DNA of 64,000 nt, taken from positions 1 to 64,000 of the forward strand of contig QZKV01000109.1 in assembly GCA_003599575.1 (NCBI GenBank), in the 5' to 3' direction. Source of the DNA: Desulfobacteraceae bacterium (GTDB lineage Bacteria; Desulfobacterota; Desulfobacteria; Desulfobacterales; Desulfosarcinaceae). Below the pieces are notes generated by a model. It did no database searches and was not told the origin of the DNA. It worked only from the letters and a program-made list of their open reading frames with translations. Numbering within the stretch: the first letter of the stretch is position 1; every line of letters starts with the position of its first letter. The translations under genes and the position numbers were made by a program. Shown piece by piece: positions 25,448 through 34,318 of the stretch.

Positions 25448-26875
25448 ATGGTGATGGGAGATTTGGAGCAATCATCCCAGGTGCTGGTCATCGGCAGCGG
25501 TCCGGGCGGCTATGCAGCCGCGTTCCGCGCGGCCGATCTGGGGCTGGAAGTAACCATGGTGGATCCGTCCCCCCGGCCCGGCGGGGTGTGTCTGTACAAC
25601 GGATGCATTCCCGCCAAGTCATTGCTCTTTCTCGCACAGGTGATGCATGATGCCAAGCGTGTCCACAAGATGGGAATTGCCTTTGACCCTCCGCGCATCG
25701 ATCTGGAGGCGGTGCGCCGCTGGCGCGCCGGTATCATCGATGAGCTGGCCGAAAACCTGGCCCAATTGAGTCAGCGGCGCGATATCCAACTCCTCAACGC
25801 CCGCGCGCAATTCGATGGTCCGCGATCCATGCGCTTGCACGGCGGCGAAATACGCCGCATCCGCTTCGAGCATGCCATCATCGCCACCGGCGCCCGCCCC
25901 AAACCTTTTCCGGGCACATCCTTTAGGTCAGGAAGCCGTATCATGGATGCCGCCGCCGCATTGGAGATGACCGATATTCCGCAAACCTTGCTCATCATCG
26001 GCGGCGGCTACGTCGGCCTTGAACTGGGCACCATCTATGCAACTCTGGGCAGCCGCGTCAGCCTGGTCGAGATGGGCGACCGGCTGCTGCCGGGGGTGGA
26101 CCGGGACCTGGTGGCTCCCCTGCAGCAGCGGCTGGAAACCCTGTTCGAATCCATCCACCTTCAAGGGCGCACAGCCTCCCTTCAGGAATCCGAACGCGGG
26201 GTCACCACGCTGCTGGAGGGTGCGCCCGAAATGCATTTCGAGCGGGCCCTGGTGGCCATCGGCAACAAGCCGGCCACTGAAGAACTGGGGCTGGAGACAG
26301 CGAAAGTCGAGATCGACGAAAAAGGATTCATCAGAGTCGATGAGCGGCAACGCACCGGCGCCGACGCTATTTTTGCGGTGGGCGATGTCACCGGCGGTCC
26401 CATGCTGGCCCATAGGGCCGCGCGCCAAGGCAAAGTGGCCGCCGAAACGATTGCCGGGATTCCTGCGGCCTTCGATGTGCACGCCATTCCCTTGGTGGTG
26501 TATACGGATCCGCAAATTGCCTGGTGCGGTATGACCGAAGAGACCGCTCGCGCGCAAAACCGCAAGGTCACCGTCCTGCGGTTCCCCTGGCGTTTTTCCG
26601 GCCGCGCGGCGACCCTGGGGGCATCCGAAGGGTTGACCAAAATCATGGTCGATCCGCTCAATGGACGCATTATCGGTGCGGGGATCGTCGGGCGCCAAGC
26701 CGAGGCATTGATCGCGGAGGCTGTATTGGCGATCGAAATGGGCGCCCTGGCTGAAGATGTGGCTTTGAGCCTGCATCCCAACCCGACCCTGTCGGAAACC
26801 GAGGCGGAAGCGGCTGAACTCTATCTGGGCAGCGCCACCCACAGGATCATCCAAGATCAGCCTGAACAATCATGA
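25448..26875 (+). CDS. lpdA: Dihydrolipoyl dehydrogenase (E3), catalytic His replaced by Asn
   Basis: A 475-residue FAD-dependent E3 that should reoxidise the E2 lipoyl group with NAD. VLVIGSGPGGYAAAFRAA binds FAD, Cys48 and Cys53 (GGVCLYNGCIPAKSLL) are the redox disulfide, LLIIGGGYVGLELG binds NAD, and the FAD-proximal segment is FAVGDVTGGPMLAHRAARQG. The C-terminal signature usually reads H-x-H-P-T-L-x-E; here it is HPNPTLSE, so the second His, the catalytic base paired with the Glu, is Asn. The rest is well conserved. The ATG at 25448 follows GGGGGA. It is the last gene of the PDH operon, and the OsmC gene converges on it. It is either a catalytically altered E3 or a variant with another base. 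Confidence 0.9.
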   Translation: MVMGDLEQSSQVLVIGSGPGGYAAAFRAADLGLEVTMVDPSPRPGGVCLYNGCIPAKSLLFLAQVMHDAKRVHKMGIAFDPPRIDLEAVRRWRAGIIDELAENLAQLSQRRDIQLLNARAQFDGPRSMRLHGGEIRRIRFEHAIIATGARPKPFPGTSFRSGSRIMDAAAALEMTDIPQTLLIIGGGYVGLELGTIYATLGSRVSLVEMGDRLLPGVDRDLVAPLQQRLETLFESIHLQGRTASLQESERGVTTLLEGAPEMHFERALVAIGNKPATEELGLETAKVEIDEKGFIRVDERQRTGADAIFAVGDVTGGPMLAHRAARQGKVAAETIAGIPAAFDVHAIPLVVYTDPQIAWCGMTEETARAQNRKVTVLRFPWRFSGRAATLGASEGLTKIMVDPLNGRIIGAGIVGRQAEALIAEAVLAIEMGALAEDVALSLHPNPTLSETEAEAAELYLGSATHRIIQDQPEQS

Positions 26876-26911
26876 TCTGATGGTGCTCTCCCAAAAGGCC
26901 CCGCCCGCATC

Positions 26912-27436
26912 TCAAGCGGCACTGCGATTGCGCCGCTCACAGCGGACAGATAAGGCCGGCGGATGGCTCAACGTGCGATGGACCACACAATAGCGTTCGG
27001 TCAGGCGCATCAGGGAAGCCATCTGATCGGCATCGGCGTCGGTATCCAGATCGAACTTCAGCCGAATGGCCTTAAAGCCGACTTCCGCTTCTTTGTCCAC
27101 GCCGAGCGTGCCCCTAAAATCGAGGTCGCCCTCCACGCTAACCAGGCCGTCCCTGATCTGGATGCCCATGGCGGTCGCAACCGCCCCCAGCGTCACACCG
27201 GCGCAGGCCGCCAAGGCCTCCAGCAGCATATCTCCGGAACACGCCAGGGTGCCGTCGCCGCCGGTTGCCGGATGCAGACCGGCCTCGACACGTCCCAGCC
27301 CGGTTTGGATCCGGACCGATATGCGATCCTGGTTCAAGCGGCCGTGCGCTTGCAAGGTGAGCATCGCTGCCTGCGGGTCTTGCCGATATCGTTTTTTCAG
27401 CGGCATCTGCGCCGCACGCAATTCTTGAGAATTCAT
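26912..27436 (-). CDS. OsmC/Ohr-family peroxide-reducing protein
   Basis: A 174-residue protein of the OsmC superfamily, which reduces organic hydroperoxides with two cysteines. The peroxidatic segment is GDMLLEALAACAG (Cys78), and the resolving Cys is Cys150 in LTERYCVVHRTL, 72 residues further, which fits the family. A second Cys (Cys66) lies close by. The N-terminal strand pattern (GRLNQDRISVRIQTGLG) is also typical. The family often uses lipoylated proteins and E3 as electron donors; here the gene lies convergent to the E3 gene, which is interesting but not proof. AGAGGAT precedes the ATG. Confidence 0.85.
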   Translation of the reverse strand: MNSQELRAAQMPLKKRYRQDPQAAMLTLQAHGRLNQDRISVRIQTGLGRVEAGLHPATGGDGTLACSGDMLLEALAACAGVTLGAVATAMGIQIRDGLVSVEGDLDFRGTLGVDKEAEVGFKAIRLKFDLDTDADADQMASLMRLTERYCVVHRTLSHPPALSVRCERRNRSAA

Positions 27437-27823
27437 CTTATCCTCTTGTTGTTTTCCGCCTCAGCTGTGCTGTTTGCCGCCAAGTGTTAATCAGGTGCTT
27501 GCCGTGGCAATCTGGGCGGGCGAGCAGGTTGTGAGAAGTCAGGGACCGGCTACGATGCCACTCCCCTTCCAACCAGTCTAATTGGATTGTTCCATTTGTC
27601 AAACTCGGGTGGCGGCAGTAATTTCAAGAACCGCATTCCTGTGCCGAAAGAAGCATCGGGGGGATGAACTCTGGCGAAACGGCGGCGTTTATGAACCCGG
27701 GCATTCGTAGGTGACTGCCCGGGACTCGAAAAAAGTACACGGCGTGGAAGAATGCGTCGCCTGTTCGCAGGCAAACTGAACAGCATTCTGCTGCAAGTAC
27801 GACCAGAAGGAGAAGGCCCGGTT
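27437..27823. other. Intergenic region without recognised gene
   Basis: About 390 nt between the OsmC gene and the HD gene (both on the minus strand) hold no recognisable gene or RNA. Short frames are present but lack ribosome binding sites and family resemblance. Confidence 0.35.
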
Positions 27824-28393
27824 TTACTTAAGCCCGATTTCTTCGGCCACTTCGCGCATGCCCAGGATGGTCTCGGTGATCAGATCGGTGATATCCATGC
27901 CCAGCCGTTGGGCTCCGTTTTCGATCACCTGCCGGTTGACACCGGCGGCAAAGCGTTTGTCTTTCCATTTCTTCTTCACCGACGCAGCGGTCAGGTCCAT
28001 GACGCTCCGGGAGGGCCGCACCAGTGCGGCAGCAGTGATCAGGCCGGTCAACTCATCGATGACGTAAAGCACTTTTTCCATAGCCGTTTCCGGAGCAACA
28101 TCCGTGCAGATCCCCCAGCCGTGGCTGACGACCGCCCGGATGTAGTCTTCGGGCCACTGGTTTGCGGCAAGAATTTCCTTGGTCTTATGGCAGTGCTGTT
28201 CCGGGAATTGCTCGTAGTCCAAGTCGTGGATCAGCCCGATAATGCCCCACACCTCCGGGTTTTCACCCCTTTTGCGGGCAAAATGACGCATAACGCCCTC
28301 GACGGCCAAAGCATGCGCGATCAGGCTCTCGCTTTGATTGTATTTTTTCAACAGTGCGAAAGCCTCCGCGCGCGTAGGGATTTTGGTGTTCAC
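27824..28393 (-). CDS. HD-domain phosphohydrolase
   Basis: A 189-residue HD-superfamily protein. The metal ligands are visible in order: His in LIAHALAVEGVM, the HD pair in GLIHDLDYEQFP, His in EQHCHKTKEIL and the later Asp in YVIDELTGLITA. Such proteins hydrolyse phosphate esters of nucleotides or signalling molecules; the substrate is unknown. I chose the GTG at 28393 because GGAGATCG lies upstream and the family begins with the next residues; the frame stays open upstream without a better start. Single gene, minus strand. Confidence 0.82.
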   Translation of the reverse strand: MNTKIPTRAEAFALLKKYNQSESLIAHALAVEGVMRHFARKRGENPEVWGIIGLIHDLDYEQFPEQHCHKTKEILAANQWPEDYIRAVVSHGWGICTDVAPETAMEKVLYVIDELTGLITAAALVRPSRSVMDLTAASVKKKWKDKRFAAGVNRQVIENGAQRLGMDITDLITETILGMREVAEEIGLK

Positions 28394-28559
28394 GGTACGA
28401 TCTCCTTCAATTCGATTGGCCTGCGCGATCCTGAGCGAAAATGAAGCGCATCGAGGGCGCAACCGGCGGTTTCTCTATTTCGACTTCGAAGTTCTCTTGC
28501 AGATTCTCCGGCAAAGCGCCGGGTGGTTTGGCTGCCCGTTTCATTCGAGCTCCGGTGCT

Positions 28560-28946
28560 CTAGGCCATCAAGGCGCCATGTGCGGCCAGAAGCTCACGCA
28601 GCAAAGAGCGGTGGCAGCGGTTCTCGTCGGCGCAGTAGCACCCCACCGAAAAACTGGTTTGACGGGACAGGGCCGCAAGCAGGTCCAGCAAGTGTTTTTT
28701 TTCCGGGCGCTTCATTTCGGCCAGGTAACGCCTTTGAAAAACCCGCCACTGCTTGTCCCCTTCGGCCGCCTGCCCCAACTTGATCAACTCCTCGCTGGGC
28801 GCAAGATCCGGAAGCCATACGTCATACAAATCGCGCACGGCGATCTCCGCTTTGGGGACCCCTCGCGGCGGCCGCCGCACTGTTCCGATTCGCAAACCTT
28901 CTCCTGCCAATCGCGGAGCTCCCAACCTCACCACATGTATGGGCAT
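28560..28946 (-). CDS. DUF488 family protein
   Basis: A 128-residue protein of the DUF488 family. It has the N-terminal IGTVRRPPRGVPKA segment, the central DVWLPDLAPSEELI and the C-terminal signature CYCADENRCHRSLL. The Cys/His pattern near the C-terminus is the family hallmark and may bind metal or be redox-active. Function unknown. AAGGAGA precedes the ATG. Confidence 0.85.
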   Translation of the reverse strand: MPIHVVRLGAPRLAGEGLRIGTVRRPPRGVPKAEIAVRDLYDVWLPDLAPSEELIKLGQAAEGDKQWRVFQRRYLAEMKRPEKKHLLDLLAALSRQTSFSVGCYCADENRCHRSLLRELLAAHGALMA

Positions 28947-29109
28947 GTTATCTCTCCTTCACAAAAAGTTACGGCAATAAGGCCTGCGCCTCTCTGAGTT
29001 CAGTGGGAAAGCATCAAAAACTTGTCCGCCCCCCTTTAATACCGATAATACCGATCCGCTGCCGAGGGAAGACAAATGAAAGTTCGCGCTGAACATCAAG
29101 CCGGGTTCA

Positions 29110-29319
29110 TCATTGCACCTCAACGGTGTGGCCCTCGAATGCTACAGACTGACCTTTTTTTATTTTGCAGCGTTTGCGCAGTTCGGTGCGGCCGTCCACG
29201 CTGACGCGGCCTTCTTCGATGACGATCTTGGCCATGCCGCCGGTGGCGCACAGGCCGGCGGCTTTGAGCAGTTTGATCAACTCGATGTATTCACCAGTGA
29301 TTTGAAAAGCGATGTTCAT
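29110..29319 (-). CDS. S4-domain RNA-binding protein (YbcJ-like)
   Basis: A 69-residue stand-alone S4 domain: ITGEYIELIKLLKAAGLCATGGMAKIVIEEGRVSVDG, then KRCKIKKGQSVAFEGHTVEV. Such small proteins bind structured RNA, possibly rRNA. I chose the ATG at 29319 because the family starts there. An upstream in-frame ATG at 29367 overlaps the stop of the thioesterase gene by 4 nt (ATGA) and could be used through translational coupling, adding 16 residues. Either way it is cotranscribed with the thioesterase gene. Confidence 0.78.
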   Translation of the reverse strand: MNIAFQITGEYIELIKLLKAAGLCATGGMAKIVIEEGRVSVDGRTELRKRCKIKKGQSVAFEGHTVEVQ

Positions 29320-29363
29320 GATGTTCGCCTTGCGGCTGTCGTGTATGGTTGCCGGGTCAAGAT

Positions 29364-29810
29364 TCATTGCCTTTTCGGAAGAATCATGTAGGTGGCCAGG
29401 CCTTTGGCAATCAACTCGTCCTGATCGGTCCGCACATTGACTTCGCCCAGGGCGGTTTTGGCACCTTTCTGAACGATGACGGCTTCGGCCAGGAGGGTGC
29501 CTCCGGTAAACGGTTTTAAATAGTTGAGCTTCATCTCCAGTGTCACCAGGGTTTCATTGCGTTCGATCAGGCCGATCAAGGCCATGGCCACAGCGGCATC
29601 GGCGGCTGAAAAAGTCGATCCTCCGTGCGCTATCCCATCGGCCTGGGTCAGTTTCAGATCGAACGGCATCTTGACCACGGCCCACCCTTTTTTGATATCC
29701 ACCAACTCCATCCCCAGCAAGGCCCAGAACGGGTGGACGGACTGCGATTTGCGAATCAGGGCACTCTTGAAATTCGGTGAAATCTCTTCGAACGTGTTCT
29801 TTTCGGTCAT
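29364..29810 (-). CDS. PaaI-like hotdog-fold thioesterase
   Basis: A 148-residue acyl-CoA thioesterase of the hotdog fold. The characteristic segment is LTQADGIAHGGSTFSAADAAVAMAL (here split: DGIAHGGSTFSAADAA), with the HGG motif that forms the active site, followed by NETLVTLEMKLNYLKPF, typical of PaaI. It hydrolyses acyl- or aryl-CoA; the substrate is unknown. The ATG at 29810 is preferred to an upstream one because the family starts close to it. The S4-domain gene follows directly. Confidence 0.83.
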   Translation of the reverse strand: MTEKNTFEEISPNFKSALIRKSQSVHPFWALLGMELVDIKKGWAVVKMPFDLKLTQADGIAHGGSTFSAADAAVAMALIGLIERNETLVTLEMKLNYLKPFTGGTLLAEAVIVQKGAKTALGEVNVRTDQDELIAKGLATYMILPKRQ

Positions 29811-30581
29811 CGGACGCCTCTGGTTGTGTGTGATTTCGACTTCCCGCCCCTTGCACCGCTGTCGCGATCGCATGCCGAACGGAAAATTGCTGCCCGTGTA
29901 TCGAAATATGATTGAATCCTTTTGCCTGAGCTCAAGACCTTTTTAAATGCGCCGGTATTTTTTTGCAAGATCGGGGTTTTGATCGGCCAGGCCTCCTTGC
30001 GCGTCCGGCTGACATTGAAGGCAATGCCGTTATGAAGCTGGGTGGCAATTTTTTGGCAGGCCTGAGTAACATTTATGGTCAACGGAACCGTCGGCGGAGG
30101 CATGCAATTCAACATGGGCCGTAATCATTGATCAAAATAGTTTCAGCCGATGGCATGCGCATTGCTAAACCATTATGCAACTTGCTTAGGAGCGTTCTCA
30201 AATTGCCAAACACCTGGTCGCGAATTGTAAACACATGGGTTTGGAGAACCTTGTTCCACCAGAAGTTGAGATGAGCGGAGTTGATCTGCAGACCTGAAAC
30301 CGATCTTGCCCTGACCGGAATTTGCGTGAATATAGAATCCCAATTGAACTGAAGCGTATATGTAGTTGCCCTTGGTAAGTTGGGGCGGCCAGCACTGCCA
30401 CGCGCACCCTGCCGGCCGCCTCTTTTTTCTTGCGCGCCATCCCTCCCCTGAAATCCCCATCTGATCAGCAGTTCCAATACCTTGGACAGATCAGCGCCTG
30501 TGCGAATTTCTTGACGCGGCCGAATCGATGGTCAGTTTGAGGTTAAGAACTTGAATTGATAAGGCTAAAGGAGATTATGCC
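29811..30581. other. Intergenic region without recognised gene
   Basis: About 770 nt. The promoter of the minus-strand thioesterase gene should be at the left and that of the HTH gene at the right. Short open frames around 30100-30480 do not resemble any family I recognise. No terminators or repeats were seen. Confidence 0.35.
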
Positions 30582-30779
30582 GTGGTCGACGACAGAGATG
30601 AATTTATCTATTACCCGATGATGACGGTCAGTGAAGCCGCCAAATTCCTGGGCGTGGGTAAAAAGGTGATTTACCAGCTGATCGAATTCGGTCAGGTCCG
30701 CGCAGTCCGGGAGCGCGGCGCCGTACTCATCGAAAAAAACAGCCTGGAAGATCTGCGCAGCAGCGGTAAAGCGTTTTGA
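30582..30779 (+). CDS. Small helix-turn-helix (excisionase-type) DNA-binding protein
   Basis: A 65-residue protein made of one winged helix-turn-helix domain of the MerR/excisionase type: MMTVSEAAKFLGVGKKVIYQLIEFGQVRAVRERGAVLI (split here: MTVSEAAKFLGVGKKVIYQ, then LIEFGQVRAV), followed by KNSLEDLRSSG. Such proteins are transcription regulators or recombination directionality factors. No integrase is nearby. The GTG at 30582 follows AAAGGAG by about 9 nt. The next ORF, Cys-rich, begins 37 nt downstream with its own strong ribosome binding site, so they may form an operon. Confidence 0.75.
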   Translation: MVDDRDEFIYYPMMTVSEAAKFLGVGKKVIYQLIEFGQVRAVRERGAVLIEKNSLEDLRSSGKAF

Positions 30780-30816
30780 GCGTGTGCCAGTGGATCTTTC
30801 CATTAAAGGAGCTTCT

Positions 30817-31566
30817 ATGCAGGACCCTGGTCAAAATCCGGATCCTATCGAGACAGACGACTACCGGTGTCAATGGGACCCGCGAAAGCCCGAGCTGTGC
30901 TTTGACGAAAAATCGTGCGGGTGCTACATGGACCCTTGTGAATACTTCGGTATCGCTGAAGAGGATTGCCTTCCGGAAACCGATGCGGTGTGCTGCAGTT
31001 TGATCGAGACTGCTGATTTACATGCAGCTGTATCCGCCGTCCACCGGCAATGCGATGCCCGTAACATAATCCGAGGCGCGGCTGGCCAGAAACACTGCGG
31101 TTCCGGCCAGATCGCCCGGCTCGCCCCACCTGTTCTGGGGAATACGCGCCGTGATAGAGCTGTAATAATCGGGCAACTGCTTGATGCCGGCGGTCAGGTC
31201 CGTATTGATCCAGCCCGGCAAAATGGCATTGACCTGGATGTTGTCCTTGGCCCAGGCCAGGGCCAGGCTTTTGCTGAGCTGTACCACGGCGCCCTTGCTG
31301 CTGGAGTAGGAGGCCACCCGGGGATGCCCGAAAATGGAGGTCATCGAACCGATGTTGATGATCTTGCCGCCCCCGGCAGCCCGCAGGTGCGGGTGAACTT
31401 CGCGCGAGCAGAGAAAAACGCCGGTCAGATTGATGTTGATGACGCGCTGCCATTCTTCCAGGGAGTATTTCTCGGGCGCCTTGGCCACCGAAATCCCGGC
31501 GTTGTTCACCAGTATGCCGATGCTGCCGAAGGTTTGCGCGGCCTGTCCGACCATGGTCTTGATTGA
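30817..31566 (+). CDS. Cys-rich small ORF of uncertain 3' end (overlaps antisense SDR gene)
   Basis: A strong ribosome binding site (AAAGGAG, 7 nt before ATG) starts a peptide rich in Cys: YRCQWDP...ELCFDEKSCGCYMDPCEYFG...DCLPE...VCCS, nine cysteines in about the first 60 residues, suggesting a metal-binding or disulfide-rich protein. The frame remains open to 31566, but from 31018 it runs antisense through a conserved SDR gene and looks like shadow coding there. The real gene probably ends near 31000; a stop exists in the next frame at 31001, so a frameshift may hide the true end. Only the part to about 31017 is supported. Confidence 0.4.
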   Translation: MQDPGQNPDPIETDDYRCQWDPRKPELCFDEKSCGCYMDPCEYFGIAEEDCLPETDAVCCSLIETADLHAAVSAVHRQCDARNIIRGAAGQKHCGSGQIARLAPPVLGNTRRDRAVIIGQLLDAGGQVRIDPARQNGIDLDVVLGPGQGQAFAELYHGALAAGVGGHPGMPENGGHRTDVDDLAAPGSPQVRVNFARAEKNAGQIDVDDALPFFQGVFLGRLGHRNPGVVHQYADAAEGLRGLSDHGLD

Positions 31567-31782
31567 CGCCTCGTCCTGCACATCCACCGCCAGCGCGGCG
31601 GCACGTGCCCCGATCCGTTTCAAAGACTCTACCGCCCTTTGATTTTTTTCAGCATCACGGGCCGCAATGATAACAGCGGCGCCGGCATTGGCCAAACCCG
31701 TGGCAATACCCAGTCCGATGCCGCCGTTGCCGCCGGTGATAAGGGCGACCTTGCCGCTAAGATCGAAAAGATTGTCGGCCAT
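31018..31782 (-). CDS. Short-chain dehydrogenase/reductase
   Basis: A 254-residue classical SDR, an NAD(P)-dependent oxidoreductase. Cofactor motif TGGNGGIGLGIA, structural NNAGIS, and active-site Ser (IGSMTSIFG) with Tyr and Lys in YSSSKGAVV; the C-terminus ends PVDGGYSCM. The sequence is close to gluconate 5-dehydrogenase/FabG-like SDRs, substrate unknown. I chose the ATG at 31782 (GGAGAAG upstream). It lies behind the metallo-beta-lactamase and acyl-CoA dehydrogenase genes on the same strand, which suggests acyl-CoA or secondary metabolite oxidation (inference). Confidence 0.87.
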   Translation of the reverse strand: MADNLFDLSGKVALITGGNGGIGLGIATGLANAGAAVIIAARDAEKNQRAVESLKRIGARAAALAVDVQDEASIKTMVGQAAQTFGSIGILVNNAGISVAKAPEKYSLEEWQRVININLTGVFLCSREVHPHLRAAGGGKIINIGSMTSIFGHPRVASYSSSKGAVVQLSKSLALAWAKDNIQVNAILPGWINTDLTAGIKQLPDYYSSITARIPQNRWGEPGDLAGTAVFLASRASDYVTGIALPVDGGYSCM

Positions 31783-31900
31783 GCGCTTCTCCAGCTTGGG
31801 ATGAGTGGGATTTACGGTCAATTACAGGTTCGCGATAAGCCACCGCGAGGGGCTTTCATTTCATTCACAGTTTTATTTTTCATCTTCTATCTTTTATCCA

Positions 31901-32881
31901 TCATCCTTCATTGCCGTTCCGGCTGAAGACGGCATGGTTTTCCCGCAGGCGGCGCTTGATACTGCCCTTTTCTTCCAGGTAGCGCAGGTGCGCGATGGCT
32001 TCTCCGGTGGCAAACCACTTCTGGGCGATCGGAAACTCCTCCCAGGTATCGCACTTGATATCCCAGTGCATCTTGGAGGCCACCGTATAGGCGCTCATTT
32101 CGCTCCCGACGAGAATGTCCAGGATCTCGTCGCAACGGTTGGCATGGTGCGCTTTGAGCTCGGCGATCCTCTCCTTCGGGTGTTCGATCAATCTGCGATG
32201 GCCCGGGAGCACCAGATCGATGTCCATAGCGAATACACGATCCAGGCTGCGCATGTAGTGGGCCAGGGGATTTTGGTTGTCGGACCAGCACTGAATATTG
32301 GGGGTGATATCAATCAGAATGTGGTCGCCGGCCACGAAGAGTTTCTGCGCCGGTTCGTACAAACAGGTATGCCCCATGGTGTGACCGGGAGTCTGAATAC
32401 ACTGGAAATGGTAGTCGCCCACATCGACCGCATCGCCGTCTTGCAGAATGCTGAACTCGGGCACCCAGTCGGAGCTGTATTGATAGCCCGGGTGGTGTTC
32501 GATGGCATTGCGCAGCTCTTCTTCCGGAAAACCGTTGTGCGCCGCGGCATTGAGCATGGGTTCCCACCAGCCACGCGCTTCGATGATCTCGGCATCGGGT
32601 CGATTGAAATAGATGCGGCTGGTCGGGGTGGCCAGCTTGGACACCAGGCCGAAGTGATCGGCGTGCAGATGGGTGATGAAAAAATCGGTGCGGCCGAGAT
32701 CGACTCCCAGGGAGGTCAGCCCGCCGTGCAGGGCTTCATAGCAGGCTTGGCGGTTCAACCCGGTATCGATCACCAGATTTCTATCCTTTGAGCGCACCAG
32801 ATAAGAGTTGAGGTATTTCAGGGGGCTGTTGGGCAGGGGCACTTCGATCAGAAACAGATCCGGACGTATCTCTTGAACCAT
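31901..32881 (-). CDS. Metallo-beta-lactamase-fold hydrolase
   Basis: A 326-residue MBL-fold protein. The metal-binding motif is THLHADHFGL (HxHxDH), the further His ligands are in TPGHTMGHTC, and Asp in VAGDHIL. The central insertion and the C-terminal helical part (HPKERIAELKAHHANRCDEIL, ... MHWDIKCDTWEEFP) resemble the RNase Z-independent, hydroxyacylglutathione-hydrolase-like group with a winged C-terminal domain. Substrate unknown. The ATG at 32881 is preferred (AAGGAG upstream and the family start); the upstream open frame is not supported. Same strand as the SDR and acyl-CoA dehydrogenase genes. Confidence 0.85.
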   Translation of the reverse strand: MVQEIRPDLFLIEVPLPNSPLKYLNSYLVRSKDRNLVIDTGLNRQACYEALHGGLTSLGVDLGRTDFFITHLHADHFGLVSKLATPTSRIYFNRPDAEIIEARGWWEPMLNAAAHNGFPEEELRNAIEHHPGYQYSSDWVPEFSILQDGDAVDVGDYHFQCIQTPGHTMGHTCLYEPAQKLFVAGDHILIDITPNIQCWSDNQNPLAHYMRSLDRVFAMDIDLVLPGHRRLIEHPKERIAELKAHHANRCDEILDILVGSEMSAYTVASKMHWDIKCDTWEEFPIAQKWFATGEAIAHLRYLEEKGSIKRRLRENHAVFSRNGNEG

Positions 32882-33073
32882 TTTGATGGCCACTCCTTGA
32901 ATTTGGATGTCGACGCGGCACGACCATGTGCCTGTTTGTGAAGGTGAACGGATTAAGATAACGCCTGCAACGTTTGAATTAAAGCTTATTGCTGGCGATG
33001 GCAAGGAAAATTCCAATGGGCGCGGCCGCTCACAATGCGCGGGTGGCGCCAGACAGACAAGCCCGGATCGGGA

Positions 33074-34318
33074 TCACTCGTAAATTTTCTCGTCGGCAGC
33101 GCCGGCTTCCTGGGCGTCATTTTCCCAGTCGCGCACCGGCGCCGGTTGCGATTGCGACAGGAACTCGCGATACCACTCGCTGGCGCTGATCGCGGACATG
33201 ATTTCGTTGGTGCCGGTCCAGATCGATGCCAGCCGCAGGTCGCGCAGGATGCGTTCGACCGGATAGACGTTGGTATAGCCGATGCCCCCCATGACCTGCA
33301 TGGCATTATGCGCGACGGTCTGGCACGATTCGGCAACAAATTTCTTGGTCTGTGATACCAGGCGGCGGATGCGGCGCATATCGATGTTCGCATCCACGGC
33401 CCGGGCGGTGCTGTACACCATGGATCGGCCCGCATCGAGCAGCATCACCGCTTGGGCGATTTGGAAACTGACCCCCTGAAATTGATGGATCGGCTGGCCG
33501 AAAGCCTTGCGCCGGCTGGTATAACGCGTGGCGACCTCCAGAGCCGGCCGCGCAGCCCCCAGGGTCATGGCGGCCGTGCCCAGCCGTTCCGGGATCATCA
33601 TGGTGTTGAACACGTCATAAGCGCCGTTGACTTTTCCGATCACGTTCTTTTTGGGCACGCGGACATCGCGGAACACCAGTCTTCCGGCGCCGCCGCCGCG
33701 GCACCCCATCAATCCGTAGAGGTATTCGGTTTCCACGCCGGAAACGCGATCGACAACCAGGCAGGTCAGCGCCTTGTGCGGCTCGGCTTTCGGATCGGTG
33801 CGGGCATACACCAGGAAAAAATCGGCCCCTTCGGCCCCCACAATGAAGCGCTTCTGGCCGTTGAGCACATAATGATCCCCCCGGTCTTCAGCCCTGGTAT
33901 TTGTGCCGAAAAAGTCCGACCCGCCGCGCGGTTCGGTGAGACACTCGGCGGCAAACAGTTCGCCCCTGAGCAGCGGGCGCACATATTTTTCCTTTTGCTC
34001 GTCGGTGCCGTGCAGGACGATGGCATCGCAGACCAGCTCAGCGCCCACCCCGAATACACAAGCGAAAATGTACCCCAGGGTGCCGACCTCCTCCATAGCC
34101 ATGCAAGTGGTCACCCAGTCCATTTCCCGGCCGCCCCACTGTTTGGGATACCGGCAGCCCATCAGGTTGCGCCGCCCGGCCTCCTTCAGAAACTCTTTGG
34201 GAAAGCGTATCTTGTCCTGATCCATATCCAGAATCATCTGCCTGGGGACCCAGCGGACCAGCTCCCGGACTTCTTCCTTGAAGCGCAATGCTTCTTTGGA
34301 TAACAGAAATTCAAACAT
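33074..34318 (-). CDS. Acyl-CoA dehydrogenase
   Basis: A 414-residue FAD-dependent acyl-CoA dehydrogenase. Typical segments: ECLTEPRGGSD (FAD), FIVGAEGADFF, RKAFGQPIHQFQGVSFQIA and a C-terminal QVMGGIGYTNVYPVERILRD. At the site where MCAD and SCAD carry the catalytic Glu the sequence reads IWTGTNEI, but Glu244 in PERLGTAAM aligns with the catalytic Glu of isovaleryl- and long-chain enzymes (known position), so that type of active site is likely. AAAGGAG lies 7 nt before the ATG. The neighbourhood (MBL fold, SDR, thioesterase) suggests acyl-CoA conversion. Confidence 0.9.
   Translation of the reverse strand: MFEFLLSKEALRFKEEVRELVRWVPRQMILDMDQDKIRFPKEFLKEAGRRNLMGCRYPKQWGGREMDWVTTCMAMEEVGTLGYIFACVFGVGAELVCDAIVLHGTDEQKEKYVRPLLRGELFAAECLTEPRGGSDFFGTNTRAEDRGDHYVLNGQKRFIVGAEGADFFLVYARTDPKAEPHKALTCLVVDRVSGVETEYLYGLMGCRGGGAGRLVFRDVRVPKKNVIGKVNGAYDVFNTMMIPERLGTAAMTLGAARPALEVATRYTSRRKAFGQPIHQFQGVSFQIAQAVMLLDAGRSMVYSTARAVDANIDMRRIRRLVSQTKKFVAESCQTVAHNAMQVMGGIGYTNVYPVERILRDLRLASIWTGTNEIMSAISASEWYREFLSQSQPAPVRDWENDAQEAGAADEKIYE

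Noticed and set aside
30109-30477. 122-residue minus-strand frame
   Set aside because: No ribosome binding site, no recognised domain, and coding quality is poor.
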